NCBI GenBank assembly: GCA_023462275.1
Contig: JAEWYD010000070.1
Location: 1 to 14,224, forward strand
Source of the DNA: Actinomycetes bacterium
Lineage (GTDB): Bacteria > Actinomycetota > Actinomycetes > Actinomycetales > Cellulomonadaceae
Direction: 5' to 3'
DNA: 14,224 bases
Part shown: positions 7,077 through 13,052 of the stretch, piece after piece
Layout of the letters: every line of letters starts with the position of its first letter
How positions within the stretch are numbered: the first letter of the stretch is position 1
Notes under the pieces: model-generated
Database searches by the model: none
Seen by the model: only the letters and a program-made list of their open reading frames with translations
Told to the model about the DNA's origin: nothing
Position numbers and translations under genes: made by a program

Positions 7077-7675
7077 GCTGCCGCGCCCAGGTGTATCGAG
7101 TGGGCGCATGTAGCGGAGACCCTGCCATCATGCGTCGCGATAACCACTATGCGGCCGCCGTTGGCAAGGGCGCCCAGAGTCTCAATGACACCGGCCGCGC
7201 TCTCTGTGTCGAGTTGGGCGGTGGGTTCATCTACGAGGAGCAGTCCAGGACAGGATGCGCAGGCGCGGGCAAGCATGAGCCGCTGAGCCTCGCCCCCGGA
7301 CAAGCTGCCGAAGCGCTCTCGCATGACCGCGCCCAGACCGAACTGAACGAGCAAGCCCGCGGCGGCTACCTCGGCGGTTTGGCGTCTCATGCCGCGGGCG
7401 ATCAGAGGGAAGACGACGTGGTCGAGCGCGCTCCGGGAAGCCACGCCGAAGGGGACTTGGGGTACCCAGGCGACTCCCTCAACGCCGTCCCGACTAACCC
7501 GCCCAGAGGCTGGCGCTTGCAGTCCGGCGAGGATGCTGAGCAGTGTGCTCTTTCCCGATCCAGAAGCGCCGGTCACGGCGCAAAGAGCGCCAGCGGCGAG
7601 TTTGGCGTCAAGGTCTCTGAAAAGCCACGGGCCCTCGGAGAACCGGTGGCCAACCTTGTCGAGCGTCAGTTGCAT
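7073..7675 (-). CDS. ABC transporter ATP-binding protein (MacB/LolD type)
   Basis: This 200-aa nucleotide-binding subunit is complete: Walker A GASGSGKST (36-44), Q-loop Gln73 in WVPQVPFG, signature LSGGE (125-129), Walker B LLLVDEP (145-151) with catalytic Glu150, and H-loop His182 in IATHD. The compact length fits stand-alone ATPases serving FtsX-like permeases. The ATG at 7675 overlaps the end of the adaptor gene (stop 7666-7668) by 10 bases, and its own TGA overlaps the permease GTG by four, so the three genes are translationally coupled. No strong ribosome-binding site precedes it, in line with coupling. The open frame extends upstream to 7804, but those residues have no ABC-family character. 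The ATPase drives a cell-surface complex with the two neighbours. Confidence 0.93.
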   Translation of the reverse strand: MQLTLDKVGHRFSEGPWLFRDLDAKLAAGALCAVTGASGSGKSTLLSILAGLQAPASGRVSRDGVEGVAWVPQVPFGVASRSALDHVVFPLIARGMRRQTAEVAAAGLLVQFGLGAVMRERFGSLSGGEAQRLMLARACASCPGLLLVDEPTAQLDTESAAGVIETLGALANGGRIVVIATHDGRVSATCAHSIHLGAAA

Positions 7676-8694
7676 CGCACAGAAGGGTTCGGAGAGACTT
7701 CGATTGTCTTGGGTGGCTGGCCGCTCCCGAAAGCAACGATCGACTGCCCAAGTTGCGATGAGACGACCTCGACACGAAACGTCGCCCGTCCAGAGAGTAC
7801 GCACGCGTCCGGGCCACTTATGACGATCGCCGAGGCTGGCAGAGTTGCCGTCGCGAGCGGATCCGCGAGCTCGAGAACTCCGGTCAACTTCGCCTCTGTG
7901 CCCTCATCTAGCGCGGCTAGGGACAAGGCCGTCTCGGGCAACCCATCGAGCGCAGGTAAGTCCTCCTTGCTAATCGATCCGTCGGGGCCAACTGTGATGG
8001 ACAGACCTCCGACGGTTAGGGTTCGCGCACCGTCGACCAGGTCTTGCGGCATTGGAGTCACTCGAGCATTGACGAGAGCGGGGCGGCCCTGCGCCAGCGC
8101 CTCACCTCCCTCAACTTCCGCACCTAGGGGCGTACAGTGTGCGACCGCGACTTGCCGCATCGGTAGCCACGTGACGTCTTCGAGCGCAAGTGAGGTCCCC
8201 TCGCCCATCCCCAACTTCTCCCTGACTGCCGAAATAGCCAAGCCAGTGTCACGACCGAGTACGCCATCCTCGTCCACGGAGTAGCCAAGTAGCTGAAGCT
8301 CGTGCTGGAGCGACGCGACATCGGCCCCTTTCGCGCCCAGGCTCAAGTTCCGGAAGGGCGGTTCACTCGTGGCGATTGCTAAGACGGGGTGGCCGTCTAC
8401 CGCCCACGGGGCTGTCCCAGCACTTATGGATCCTCCCTCCTGGCACGCCGACCGGGTGATGACGCCGCCCCTGTGCGTCACGACCGTCGCAATAGGTCCG
8501 GAGGTCGGTACCACGGACACTTGGCGGGGGTCGGTGAATTGCTCGAGTACGACGGGAAACCGCGCGGGCTGTCGGTCTTCAGCAATTATCTCCGGGGTTC
8601 TGGCATCACGAATGGCGTAGCCGATCCCCCAGGCAGTGGTGACCAATACGGCAGCCAAGCAGGCTATCAGTCGCCCTCTTGCCAGACTCACCAC
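7666..8694 (-). CDS. Membrane-anchored periplasmic-adaptor-like protein with peptidoglycan-binding domain
   Basis: This 342-aa protein has an N-terminal membrane anchor (about 8-26) and an external remainder. A peptidoglycan-binding-1 domain is seen at about 117-162 (LSLGAKGADVASLQHELQLLGY, ending near VREKLG). It lies inside a HlyD/MacA-like barrel framework: GGVITRSACQEGGSISAGTAPWAVDG precedes it and Gly-rich beta segments follow. This matches actinobacterial adaptor proteins that work with MacB-like ABC transporters. The start is GTG at 8694, preceded by an excellent GGAGGTGA about six bases away. It is the first gene of the adaptor-ATPase-permease operon. In a bacterium with one membrane, such an adaptor probably links the transporter to the cell wall. 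Four Cys occur, including Cys84 and Cys187. Family assignment is good; substrate unknown. Confidence 0.8.
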   Translation of the reverse strand: MVSLARGRLIACLAAVLVTTAWGIGYAIRDARTPEIIAEDRQPARFPVVLEQFTDPRQVSVVPTSGPIATVVTHRGGVITRSACQEGGSISAGTAPWAVDGHPVLAIATSEPPFRNLSLGAKGADVASLQHELQLLGYSVDEDGVLGRDTGLAISAVREKLGMGEGTSLALEDVTWLPMRQVAVAHCTPLGAEVEGGEALAQGRPALVNARVTPMPQDLVDGARTLTVGGLSITVGPDGSISKEDLPALDGLPETALSLAALDEGTEAKLTGVLELADPLATATLPASAIVISGPDACVLSGRATFRVEVVSSQLGQSIVAFGSGQPPKTIEVSPNPSVRCN

Positions 8695-8728
8695 CGAGCT
8701 TCACCTCCGTGACTATCCGATTCGCCTT

Positions 8729-8755
8729 GCGAGCGCCCGAGCGACGGGCACTCGC
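8729..8755. other. Hairpin in the leader of the adaptor-ATPase-permease operon
   Basis: Arms GCGAGCGCCCG (8729-8739) and CGGGCACTCGC (8745-8755) pair over 11 positions with one wobble pair, around a five-base loop. It lies between the stop of the upstream gene (8891) and the adaptor start (8694). It could terminate the upstream gene pair or act as a leader structure for the operon. No T tract follows on the minus strand. The remaining bases 8756-8890 show no gene or clear promoter. Confidence 0.4.
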
Positions 8756-8890
8756 GATTCTCGGGCGGCTGACTGATCATCTACAGCGGTCACGGAGCGG
8801 GGGGTGGATTCGGCATCCAAAGCGCGCCCCGCCGGCGGCAACGATGCCGGGCCTAAGGCAGTGCGCGCATTGCGCCTCCCGCCGCTCGGT

Positions 8891-9406
8891 CTACGCCCGC
8901 GGCGGAGCTAAGCCTCCGGCCGGACCGGTGGAGATCATAACCATTCCCACGGCCCCGTTCGCCCAAATGCAGTCTAGGCTCACGCTGACGCCGCCGACGT
9001 CCCAACTGGATCTCGGCTCACTAGCGGTTACGTCAACCATGGCGGGCCCCCATAGCGCCTCGAAGAGTGTCCCCAGACGATCGTTGACGAGCCGGATGGT
9101 CTGGACGTCGGGTGGCCGGCTCTCTGCCACGAAGAGACTCGCCGAAACTAGGAAGCCGTCGGCGACCACGCCGTTGCCGTCCACCCGTAGCTCTGGCACC
9201 GAGAAGCAGGCCACTTTTCGACCCGCCGCGTCGTGGACCGCCGCGAGCACCACCAGGCCGGCTTCCGCCAGGCGGTGTTCCCAGGGCCTGTTTGCGGACG
9301 CCTCGTCCGCCAATGCGCCCACAAGCCGGACGATTGACGTCAGCTCTGCGTCGGTATAGGCCGGCACGGGCTCGTCAGGGCGAGACGTCTCTTGGGGGTA
9401 CGCCAT
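8891..9406 (-). CDS. Hypothetical cytoplasmic protein, coupled to an exported protein gene
   Basis: This 171-aa protein has no signal peptide or membrane span. The N-terminal third is acidic and helical (YTDAELTSIVRLVGALADEASA), and the C-terminal part is beta-rich (SWDVGGVSVSLDCIWANGAVGMVMIS). I do not recognise a family with certainty; the layout resembles small immunity or DUF6301-like actinobacterial proteins, but that is a weak impression. The ATG at 9406 lies four bases after the stop of the exported protein gene (9411-9785). An alternative ATG at 9421 would overlap that stop. Neither start has a clear ribosome-binding site, so translation probably depends on the upstream gene. The coupling suggests the two products work together, for example as secreted factor and partner. 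Confidence 0.65.
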   Translation of the reverse strand: MAYPQETSRPDEPVPAYTDAELTSIVRLVGALADEASANRPWEHRLAEAGLVVLAAVHDAAGRKVACFSVPELRVDGNGVVADGFLVSASLFVAESRPPDVQTIRLVNDRLGTLFEALWGPAMVDVTASEPRSSWDVGGVSVSLDCIWANGAVGMVMISTGPAGGLAPPRA

Positions 9407-9410
9407 CGGA

Positions 9411-9785
9411 TCACACGCCATTCTCACCGAAGAAGAGGGCCCAACGGGTAACGGGCGGGCAGGCACTAGTCTCGTATGGCTCGCACATCCAGTGGTATGA
9501 CGACGGATAGGCGCGCTTCATCTTGATGAGGAGCGCGTTGCACTTCGCCTCGTTGGCGATGTTGCTTTCGAAGATCTCCCACTGAATCATCTGCGGCTTC
9601 ACCGCCGACGAGTTCATCGCACGGTAGACAGTCGCGCTAGGCGAAAGCTGGAGGGTCGGAGCGTAGGACTGCGAATACACCCCAACGTCTGGCTGAGCGT
9701 CTGATGCCGCGCTCGCCGATGTCGCGAGTCCGACAGTCATAGCAAGAATGCTCACCAGAGCAGCGATCTGGGCGCGGAGCCTCAT
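9411..9785 (-). CDS. Small Sec-exported hypothetical protein with three cysteines
   Basis: This 124-aa protein has a clear Sec signal peptide (MRLRAQ, then hydrophobic IAALVSILAMTVGLA) and ASA before likely cleavage at residue 26/27. The mature part is about 98 aa, almost the same as the other exported protein of the island (5477-5848), though no clear sequence similarity is seen. It has three Cys (82, 101, 109), a Trp/Tyr-rich tail YHWMCEPYETSACPP, and ends WALFFGENGV. The ATG at 9785 has AGGGG five bases upstream, which fixes the start. It is the first gene of the island in transcription order and is followed by a coupled cytoplasmic gene. I do not recognise the family; it could be a secreted effector, a ligand or cargo of the nearby ABC system. 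Confidence 0.72.
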   Translation of the reverse strand: MRLRAQIAALVSILAMTVGLATSASAASDAQPDVGVYSQSYAPTLQLSPSATVYRAMNSSAVKPQMIQWEIFESNIANEAKCNALLIKMKRAYPSSYHWMCEPYETSACPPVTRWALFFGENGV

Positions 9786-9803
9786 GGTTCCCCTGGGTAA
9801 TTG

Positions 9804-9832
9804 GCGACTGTGACTCAGTCATCGCGAACCTA
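9804..9832 (-). promoter_or_regulatory. Possible promoter -10 and dyad upstream of the exported protein gene
   Basis: On the minus strand TAGGTT (9827-9832) matches the TANNNT -10 pattern and is identical to the -10 of the promoter at 5908-5937. No convincing -35 box is seen at the right distance. Between it and the ATG lies TGACTCAGTCA (9811-9821), a dyad with one central base, flanked by GCGA and TCGC. It could be an operator or a small leader hairpin. Confidence 0.35.
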
Positions 9833-9985
9833 CACCCGTGCACGGCCCCGCATGGCACGTTTCTTGCCTCAGATCAGGCTTACGTTCCCCGGCGGGGAGC
9901 CCGAGACTCCTCGGCCAGCGCGGGATGCCGATCAGGAAGCTCGTTGCGCCCGACAGGGGCCGCTGAGGCCTCACGGCGGTGCTGC
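9833..9985. other. Island right edge without a recognisable gene
   Basis: Together with flanking bases this forms a stretch of about 300 bases (9786-10086) without a confident gene. It changes from mixed to high G+C at around 9885. It holds a small hairpin TCCCC-GGC-GGGGA (9886-9898) and a perfect 10-bp palindrome TGAGGCCTCA (9964-9973). No tRNA, integrase or direct repeat matching the left edge was found by eye. Confidence 0.4.
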
Positions 9986-10111
9986 GTGCTCGCCACGACC
10001 GACGAGTTGCGCGCACTGCCGTACGAGGTCGTGCTCACCGACCGCGTGCAGGCCTGGCTGTCCGACGGCGGAGCGTCCGACGACGGTCAGGCAACCGCGC
10101 GCACCTCGTAG
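9986..10111 (+). pseudogene. Possible 3' remnant of a core gene at the island edge
   Basis: A short plus-strand frame reads LATTDELRALPYEVVL, then TDRVQAWLSDGGASDD, and ends at TAG 10109-10111. Nearly every codon ends in G or C, as in the core genes, and the composition looks truly coding. There is no convincing start or ribosome-binding site, and the upstream sequence in this frame loses coding character at about 9985. It therefore looks like the C-terminal tail of a gene cut by the island. Its last 25 bases overlap the convergent acetyltransferase 3' end. I do not recognise the parent family, and chance coding-like sequence cannot be excluded. Confidence 0.35.
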
Positions 10112-10941
10112 TAGGGCAGCCGGCGCGACACCGCGAAGCCCAGCGACTCGGCAAGCCGCAGCGAGCCCGCATTGTCCGCGCGGCACGACCAGACGGGCAC
10201 GAGGCCGCGGGCCACGAGGTCCGCGAGGAACGCGGCGCACGCCACCCGCGCCAGCCCCCGACGCCGGAACGCGGGCACGGTCTCGATGCCGATCTCCACG
10301 TCGTCGCCGGTGCGGAACGACACGAACGCGACCGCCGCGGGCACACCGTCGACCTCGGCGACGGACCCGCCGCCCGCCGCCAGGAACGCGTCGACGTCGG
10401 ACCAGAAGTGGCCGGGCACGGTCCCGCCGTCCCACGCAAGGTCGGCCTCGACCGCCGGCCGCACGGTGACGCCGTCGGGCAGCGCGCCGCACGCCGCCCC
10501 GAACGCCGCCGCGTCGAACGCGAAGTTGAGCCGCGTCCGGCGCACCACACCTACCGGACGCCCGGCGTCGTCCACGAGCGCCCCGCCACGCTCCACGCAC
10601 CGGTCGAACGGCACGGCCCCGAACGCCCCGTCCCAGTCGAGCGCGTCGGGGCCCAGCTCCGTCCAGCGTGGCTCGACCTGCAGCCACTCGCCGAGCCCGG
10701 CCGCCGCCCGCTCCCGCACCCGCGCGACGACGTCGTCGAACGCGCCAGCGACGTCCGGCCCCCACACCAGCGACATGCCGCACTCGTGGACCGCATGGAA
10801 GGCCCGGGGCGCCTCGGCCCGGTCGCACCACAGCTCCCCGTCAGAGATGCACTCGACGACCGCCCGCGCGAAGCCGACGTTCATCTCGAGGCCGTCGAGG
10901 GCGCGCAGCGCCGGCTCGCCGCTGATCAAGGTCTGGCTCAT
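10087..10941 (-). CDS. GNAT family N-acetyltransferase (ZmaR-like, GNAT_acetyltran type)
   Basis: This 284-aa cytoplasmic protein has a C-terminal GNAT domain (about 160-280). Acetyl-CoA-binding motif A is visible as IGIETVPAFRRRGLARVACAAFL (217-239), with the RxxGxA pyrophosphate loop at RRRGLA. The end WSCRADNAGSLRLAESLGF (251-269) is characteristic of the group that includes the zwittermicin-resistance acetyltransferase ZmaR. The N-terminal half (1-150) is the divergent domain of this group and includes the FHAVHECGMSLVWG segment. It transfers an acetyl group to an amine; the substrate is unknown. The ATG at 10941 has AGGA about eight bases upstream; the open frame to 10983 adds residues without support. 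It is divergent from the methyltransferase gene (93-bp gap). Confidence 0.88.
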   Translation of the reverse strand: MSQTLISGEPALRALDGLEMNVGFARAVVECISDGELWCDRAEAPRAFHAVHECGMSLVWGPDVAGAFDDVVARVRERAAAGLGEWLQVEPRWTELGPDALDWDGAFGAVPFDRCVERGGALVDDAGRPVGVVRRTRLNFAFDAAAFGAACGALPDGVTVRPAVEADLAWDGGTVPGHFWSDVDAFLAAGGGSVAEVDGVPAAVAFVSFRTGDDVEIGIETVPAFRRRGLARVACAAFLADLVARGLVPVWSCRADNAGSLRLAESLGFAVSRRLPYYEVRAVA

Positions 10942-11034
10942 GCGCGCATCCTGCCGGGCGGCACCGACGCCGGGCAGCCGCATTCCACCGACGCGGGCTT
11001 GCCACGGCCGCCTCCGCTCACGTCAACTGGCCCC

Positions 11035-11688
11035 ATGCACGAGCACGAGCAGCAGCCCGACGTCGTCCCCGCCGAGTTCTGGGAGGACCGCTACGCGGGC
11101 GCCGACGCCGTGTGGTCCGGCCGCCCGAACGCCACCCTGGTCGCCGTGCTGGGCGAGCTGGGCCTGTCGCCGGGTACGGCACTCGACCTCGGCTGCGGCG
11201 AGGGCGGCGACGCGATCTGGCTCGCCGGGCAGGGCTGGCAGGTGACGGGGCTGGACATCTCCGGGACGGCGATCGGGCGCGCGCGGGCGGCCGCCGAGGC
11301 CGCGGGCTTCGTGACGGCGCAGGCGACCTTCGAGGTCACCGACCTCGCGCACTGGCGCGACGAGCGCACGTTCGACCTGGTCACCGCGAGTTTCCTGCAC
11401 TCCCCGGTCGAGCTGCCGCGGGCGGAGATCCTGCGCCAGGCCGCGGACCGCGTGGCCTCCGGCGGCCACCTGGTGCTTCTCGCGCACGCCGCCCCGCCGC
11501 CGTGGGCGAAGGACCACGACGCCCACGGCCCCCGCCCGCTGACCCCCGCCGAGGAGCTCGAGCAGCTCGCACCGGACCTGGCCGCCTGGGACGTGCTCCT
11601 CGCCGAGACGCGGCTCCGCGAGGCCACCGGGCCGGACGGCGAGTCGGCCACCCTCGGGGACGGCATCGTGGTCCTGCGCCGGCACTGA
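11035..11688 (+). CDS. Class I SAM-dependent methyltransferase
   Basis: This 217-aa cytoplasmic protein has a Rossmann methyltransferase fold. Motif I is ALDLGCGEGGDAIWLA (49-64), the acidic end of strand 2 is Asp74 in VTGLDIS, and the strand-4 region is TFDLVTASFLHSP. The opening PAEFWEDRYAGADAVWSGRPN is typical of small methyltransferases related to thiopurine/tellurite-resistance enzymes. Transfer of a methyl group from S-adenosylmethionine to a small molecule is likely; substrate unknown. The ATG at 11035 begins MHEHEQQPDV, and no ribosome-binding site is seen upstream, so a leaderless or weak start is possible. The open frame extending upstream to 9979 is antisense to the acetyltransferase gene and is not coding. 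It is convergent with the MarR gene, 18 bp away. Confidence 0.92.
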   Translation: MHEHEQQPDVVPAEFWEDRYAGADAVWSGRPNATLVAVLGELGLSPGTALDLGCGEGGDAIWLAGQGWQVTGLDISGTAIGRARAAAEAAGFVTAQATFEVTDLAHWRDERTFDLVTASFLHSPVELPRAEILRQAADRVASGGHLVLLAHAAPPPWAKDHDAHGPRPLTPAEELEQLAPDLAAWDVLLAETRLREATGPDGESATLGDGIVVLRRH

Positions 11689-11706
11689 GCGCGCCCGCCC
11701 GTACGG

Positions 11707-12123
11707 TCAGTCGCTGCCAGCCACCAGCGCGCCGAGCAGCGCCCGGAGCTGCTCGCGCTGCGCCTCGTCGAGCGGCGCGAAGAGCGCCTCGAGCTCGCCG
11801 ACGACGACGCGCCGCCCGTCCGCGAGCACCCGTCGCCCCTCCGCGGTGAGGTGGTGCTCGAGGCGCCGCCCGCCGCCCGGCGTCCGCTCGACGAGGTCGG
11901 CGCGCAGCAGCCGGACCGCGAGCGTGGCGAACGCCTGGTCACTCATGAACGTCGCCTCGGCGAGTTCGTGCCCAGACGCGGCCGGCCGGGCGTCGATGGC
12001 CCTCAGCGCATCCCACTGGACGAGCGTGGTCCCGACGGCGTGCAGCGCCGCGTCGAGTGCGCGGTGGTCGCGCCACTGGGCGCGCTTGAGCGCCTGGGCG
12101 AGGGCTTCGAGCGAGGTCGGCAC
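11707..12123 (-). CDS. MarR family transcriptional regulator
   Basis: This 138-aa winged helix-turn-helix protein has MarR size and layout: a long N-terminal dimerisation helix (1-30), recognition region SGHELAEATFMSDQAFATLAVRLLRADLVERT (50-81), wing GGGRRLEHHLTAEGRRVL (83-100), and a C-terminal dimer helix (105-135). It should bind DNA as a homodimer and respond to a small ligand. The start is GTG at 12123, and a -10-like TAGGCT (12131-12136) lies seven bases upstream, suggesting a leaderless transcript. It is divergent from the alpha/beta hydrolase, and the gap holds palindromic half-sites fitting MarR binding, so autoregulation and control of the hydrolase are likely. No odd features are seen. 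Confidence 0.92.
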   Translation of the reverse strand: MPTSLEALAQALKRAQWRDHRALDAALHAVGTTLVQWDALRAIDARPAASGHELAEATFMSDQAFATLAVRLLRADLVERTPGGGRRLEHHLTAEGRRVLADGRRVVVGELEALFAPLDEAQREQLRALLGALVAGSD

Positions 12124-12130
12124 GCCGCCG

Positions 12131-12173
12131 AGCCTAGTCTCATCTTGTTGATATCAACATGTTGATTTACGCT
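12131..12173. promoter_or_regulatory. Divergent leaderless promoters with MarR-type operator
   Basis: A perfect 14-bp palindrome TGTTGATATCAACA (12146-12159) is followed directly by a third half-site TGTTGAT (12160-12166), which also makes CAACATGTTG (12155-12164). On the plus strand TTGTTG (12145-12150), 17 bases, then TACGCT (12168-12173) ends seven bases before the hydrolase ATG. On the minus strand TAGGCT (12131-12136) ends seven bases before the marR GTG. Both transcripts would therefore begin at the start codon. The operator covers the promoter core, so bound MarR should repress in both directions. Confidence 0.65.
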
Positions 12174-12180
12174 TGACAGC

Positions 12181-13008
12181 ATGACGACAGACACCGCGAC
12201 GACCGACGCCACGACCCCTGCAGCCCTGACCACCCGCGACGTCACCATCGACGACGTCACCCTCCGCCTCGCTGAGGGCGGATCGGGCCGGACCGCCCTC
12301 CTGCTCCACGGCGGCGGCGGCTTCCCGACGGTCGCCGGCCTCGCCGCGCACCTCGCCGAGCGCGCGCACGTGCTCGCGCCGACGCACCCGGGCTGGGACG
12401 GCACGCCGCGCCCCGCCATCATCGGCACCGTCGCCGACCTCGCCGCGCTGTACGCGCGCCTGCTCGCCGAGCGCGACCTGCGCGACGTCGTCGTCGTGGG
12501 CTCCTCGCTCGGCGGCTGGGTCGCAGCCCAGCTCGCCGCCGACGACGGCGACGGCCGCGTCGCCCACGTGGTCCTGCTCGACGCCGTCGGGATCGACGTG
12601 CCCGAGGCACCCATGGCGGACTTCTTCGCGCTGGACCCCCGCGGCCTCGCCGAGCACAGCTTCCACGACCCCGACCGCTTCACGATCGACCCGGCGACCC
12701 TCCCGGGGGCCGAGCTGGCGCGCATGGCCGGCAACCGCGCCACGCTCCAGGCCCTGGCCGGCGACCCCTACATGCACGACCCGGCCCTGCGCGCCCGCCT
12801 GCGCGACGTCACCACCCCGGTGACCGTCGCCTGGGGCGCGAGCGACCGCATCGCCACGCCCGCCTACGGCCGGGCCTACGCGGCGTCCTTCCGCGACGCG
12901 ACGTTCACCCTCCTGCCCGACGCCGGGCACCTCCCCCAGCTCGAGCAGCCTGCGGCGACGTTCGCCGTGGTGGACGCGGTCGTCAGGAGGGCGGCTCACC
13001 CGTCGTAG
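12181..13008 (+). CDS. Alpha/beta hydrolase
   Basis: This 275-aa cytoplasmic protein has a complete catalytic triad. The nucleophile elbow is GSSLGG with Ser109, the acid is probably Asp222 in WGASDRIATP, and His250 lies in DAGHLPQLEQP. The oxyanion-side loop LLHGGGGFPT (41-50) is typical of the fold. Ester, lactone, C-C or haloalkane substrates are all possible in this superfamily, so substrate cannot be given. The ATG at 12181 has no ribosome-binding site and seems leaderless. The first 17 residues are Thr/Ala-rich and may be disordered. Divergence from marR across a shared operator suggests induction by a small molecule the enzyme may act on. The TAG at 13006-13008 lies close to the convergent SDR 3' end. 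Confidence 0.93.
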   Translation: MTTDTATTDATTPAALTTRDVTIDDVTLRLAEGGSGRTALLLHGGGGFPTVAGLAAHLAERAHVLAPTHPGWDGTPRPAIIGTVADLAALYARLLAERDLRDVVVVGSSLGGWVAAQLAADDGDGRVAHVVLLDAVGIDVPEAPMADFFALDPRGLAEHSFHDPDRFTIDPATLPGAELARMAGNRATLQALAGDPYMHDPALRARLRDVTTPVTVAWGASDRIATPAYGRAYAASFRDATFTLLPDAGHLPQLEQPAATFAVVDAVVRRAAHPS

Positions 13009-13052
13009 CGGCCCGCCGCGACGTCCTCGAGGAGGGTCGGCCGCGTCGGCGC
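12996..13052 (-). pseudogene. Untranslated C-terminal tail of the SDR gene beyond an in-frame TAG
   Basis: Continuing the SDR frame past the TAG at 13053-13055 gives 18 more codons, APTRPTLLEDVAAGRYDG, and then TGA at 12996-12998. The pattern W-xPTxPxLLEDxxxGxY is the standard end of this SDR subgroup, recalled from family knowledge. One base change, TGG to TAG, explains the break. The tail overlaps the last 13 bases of the convergent hydrolase gene. Confidence 0.7.

Noticed and set aside
9924..9965. Short peptide frame MPIRKLVAPDRGR
   Set aside because: Thirteen codons with no supporting promoter or conservation evidence; chance occurrence is likely.
4840..9990. Direct repeats or a tRNA as attachment sites at the island edges
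   Set aside because: By eye only short partial matches were found (CAGGGG followed by CCGCT near both edges), not an exact repeat, and no tRNA or integrase is present.
9979..11034. N-terminal extension of the methyltransferase
   Set aside because: The extension is antisense to the GNAT gene and not protein-like; methyltransferase homology begins after the ATG at 11035.
12173..12178. TTGACA just before the hydrolase ATG as a -35 box
   Set aside because: It lies two bases upstream of the start codon, so it cannot serve as the -35 of this gene.
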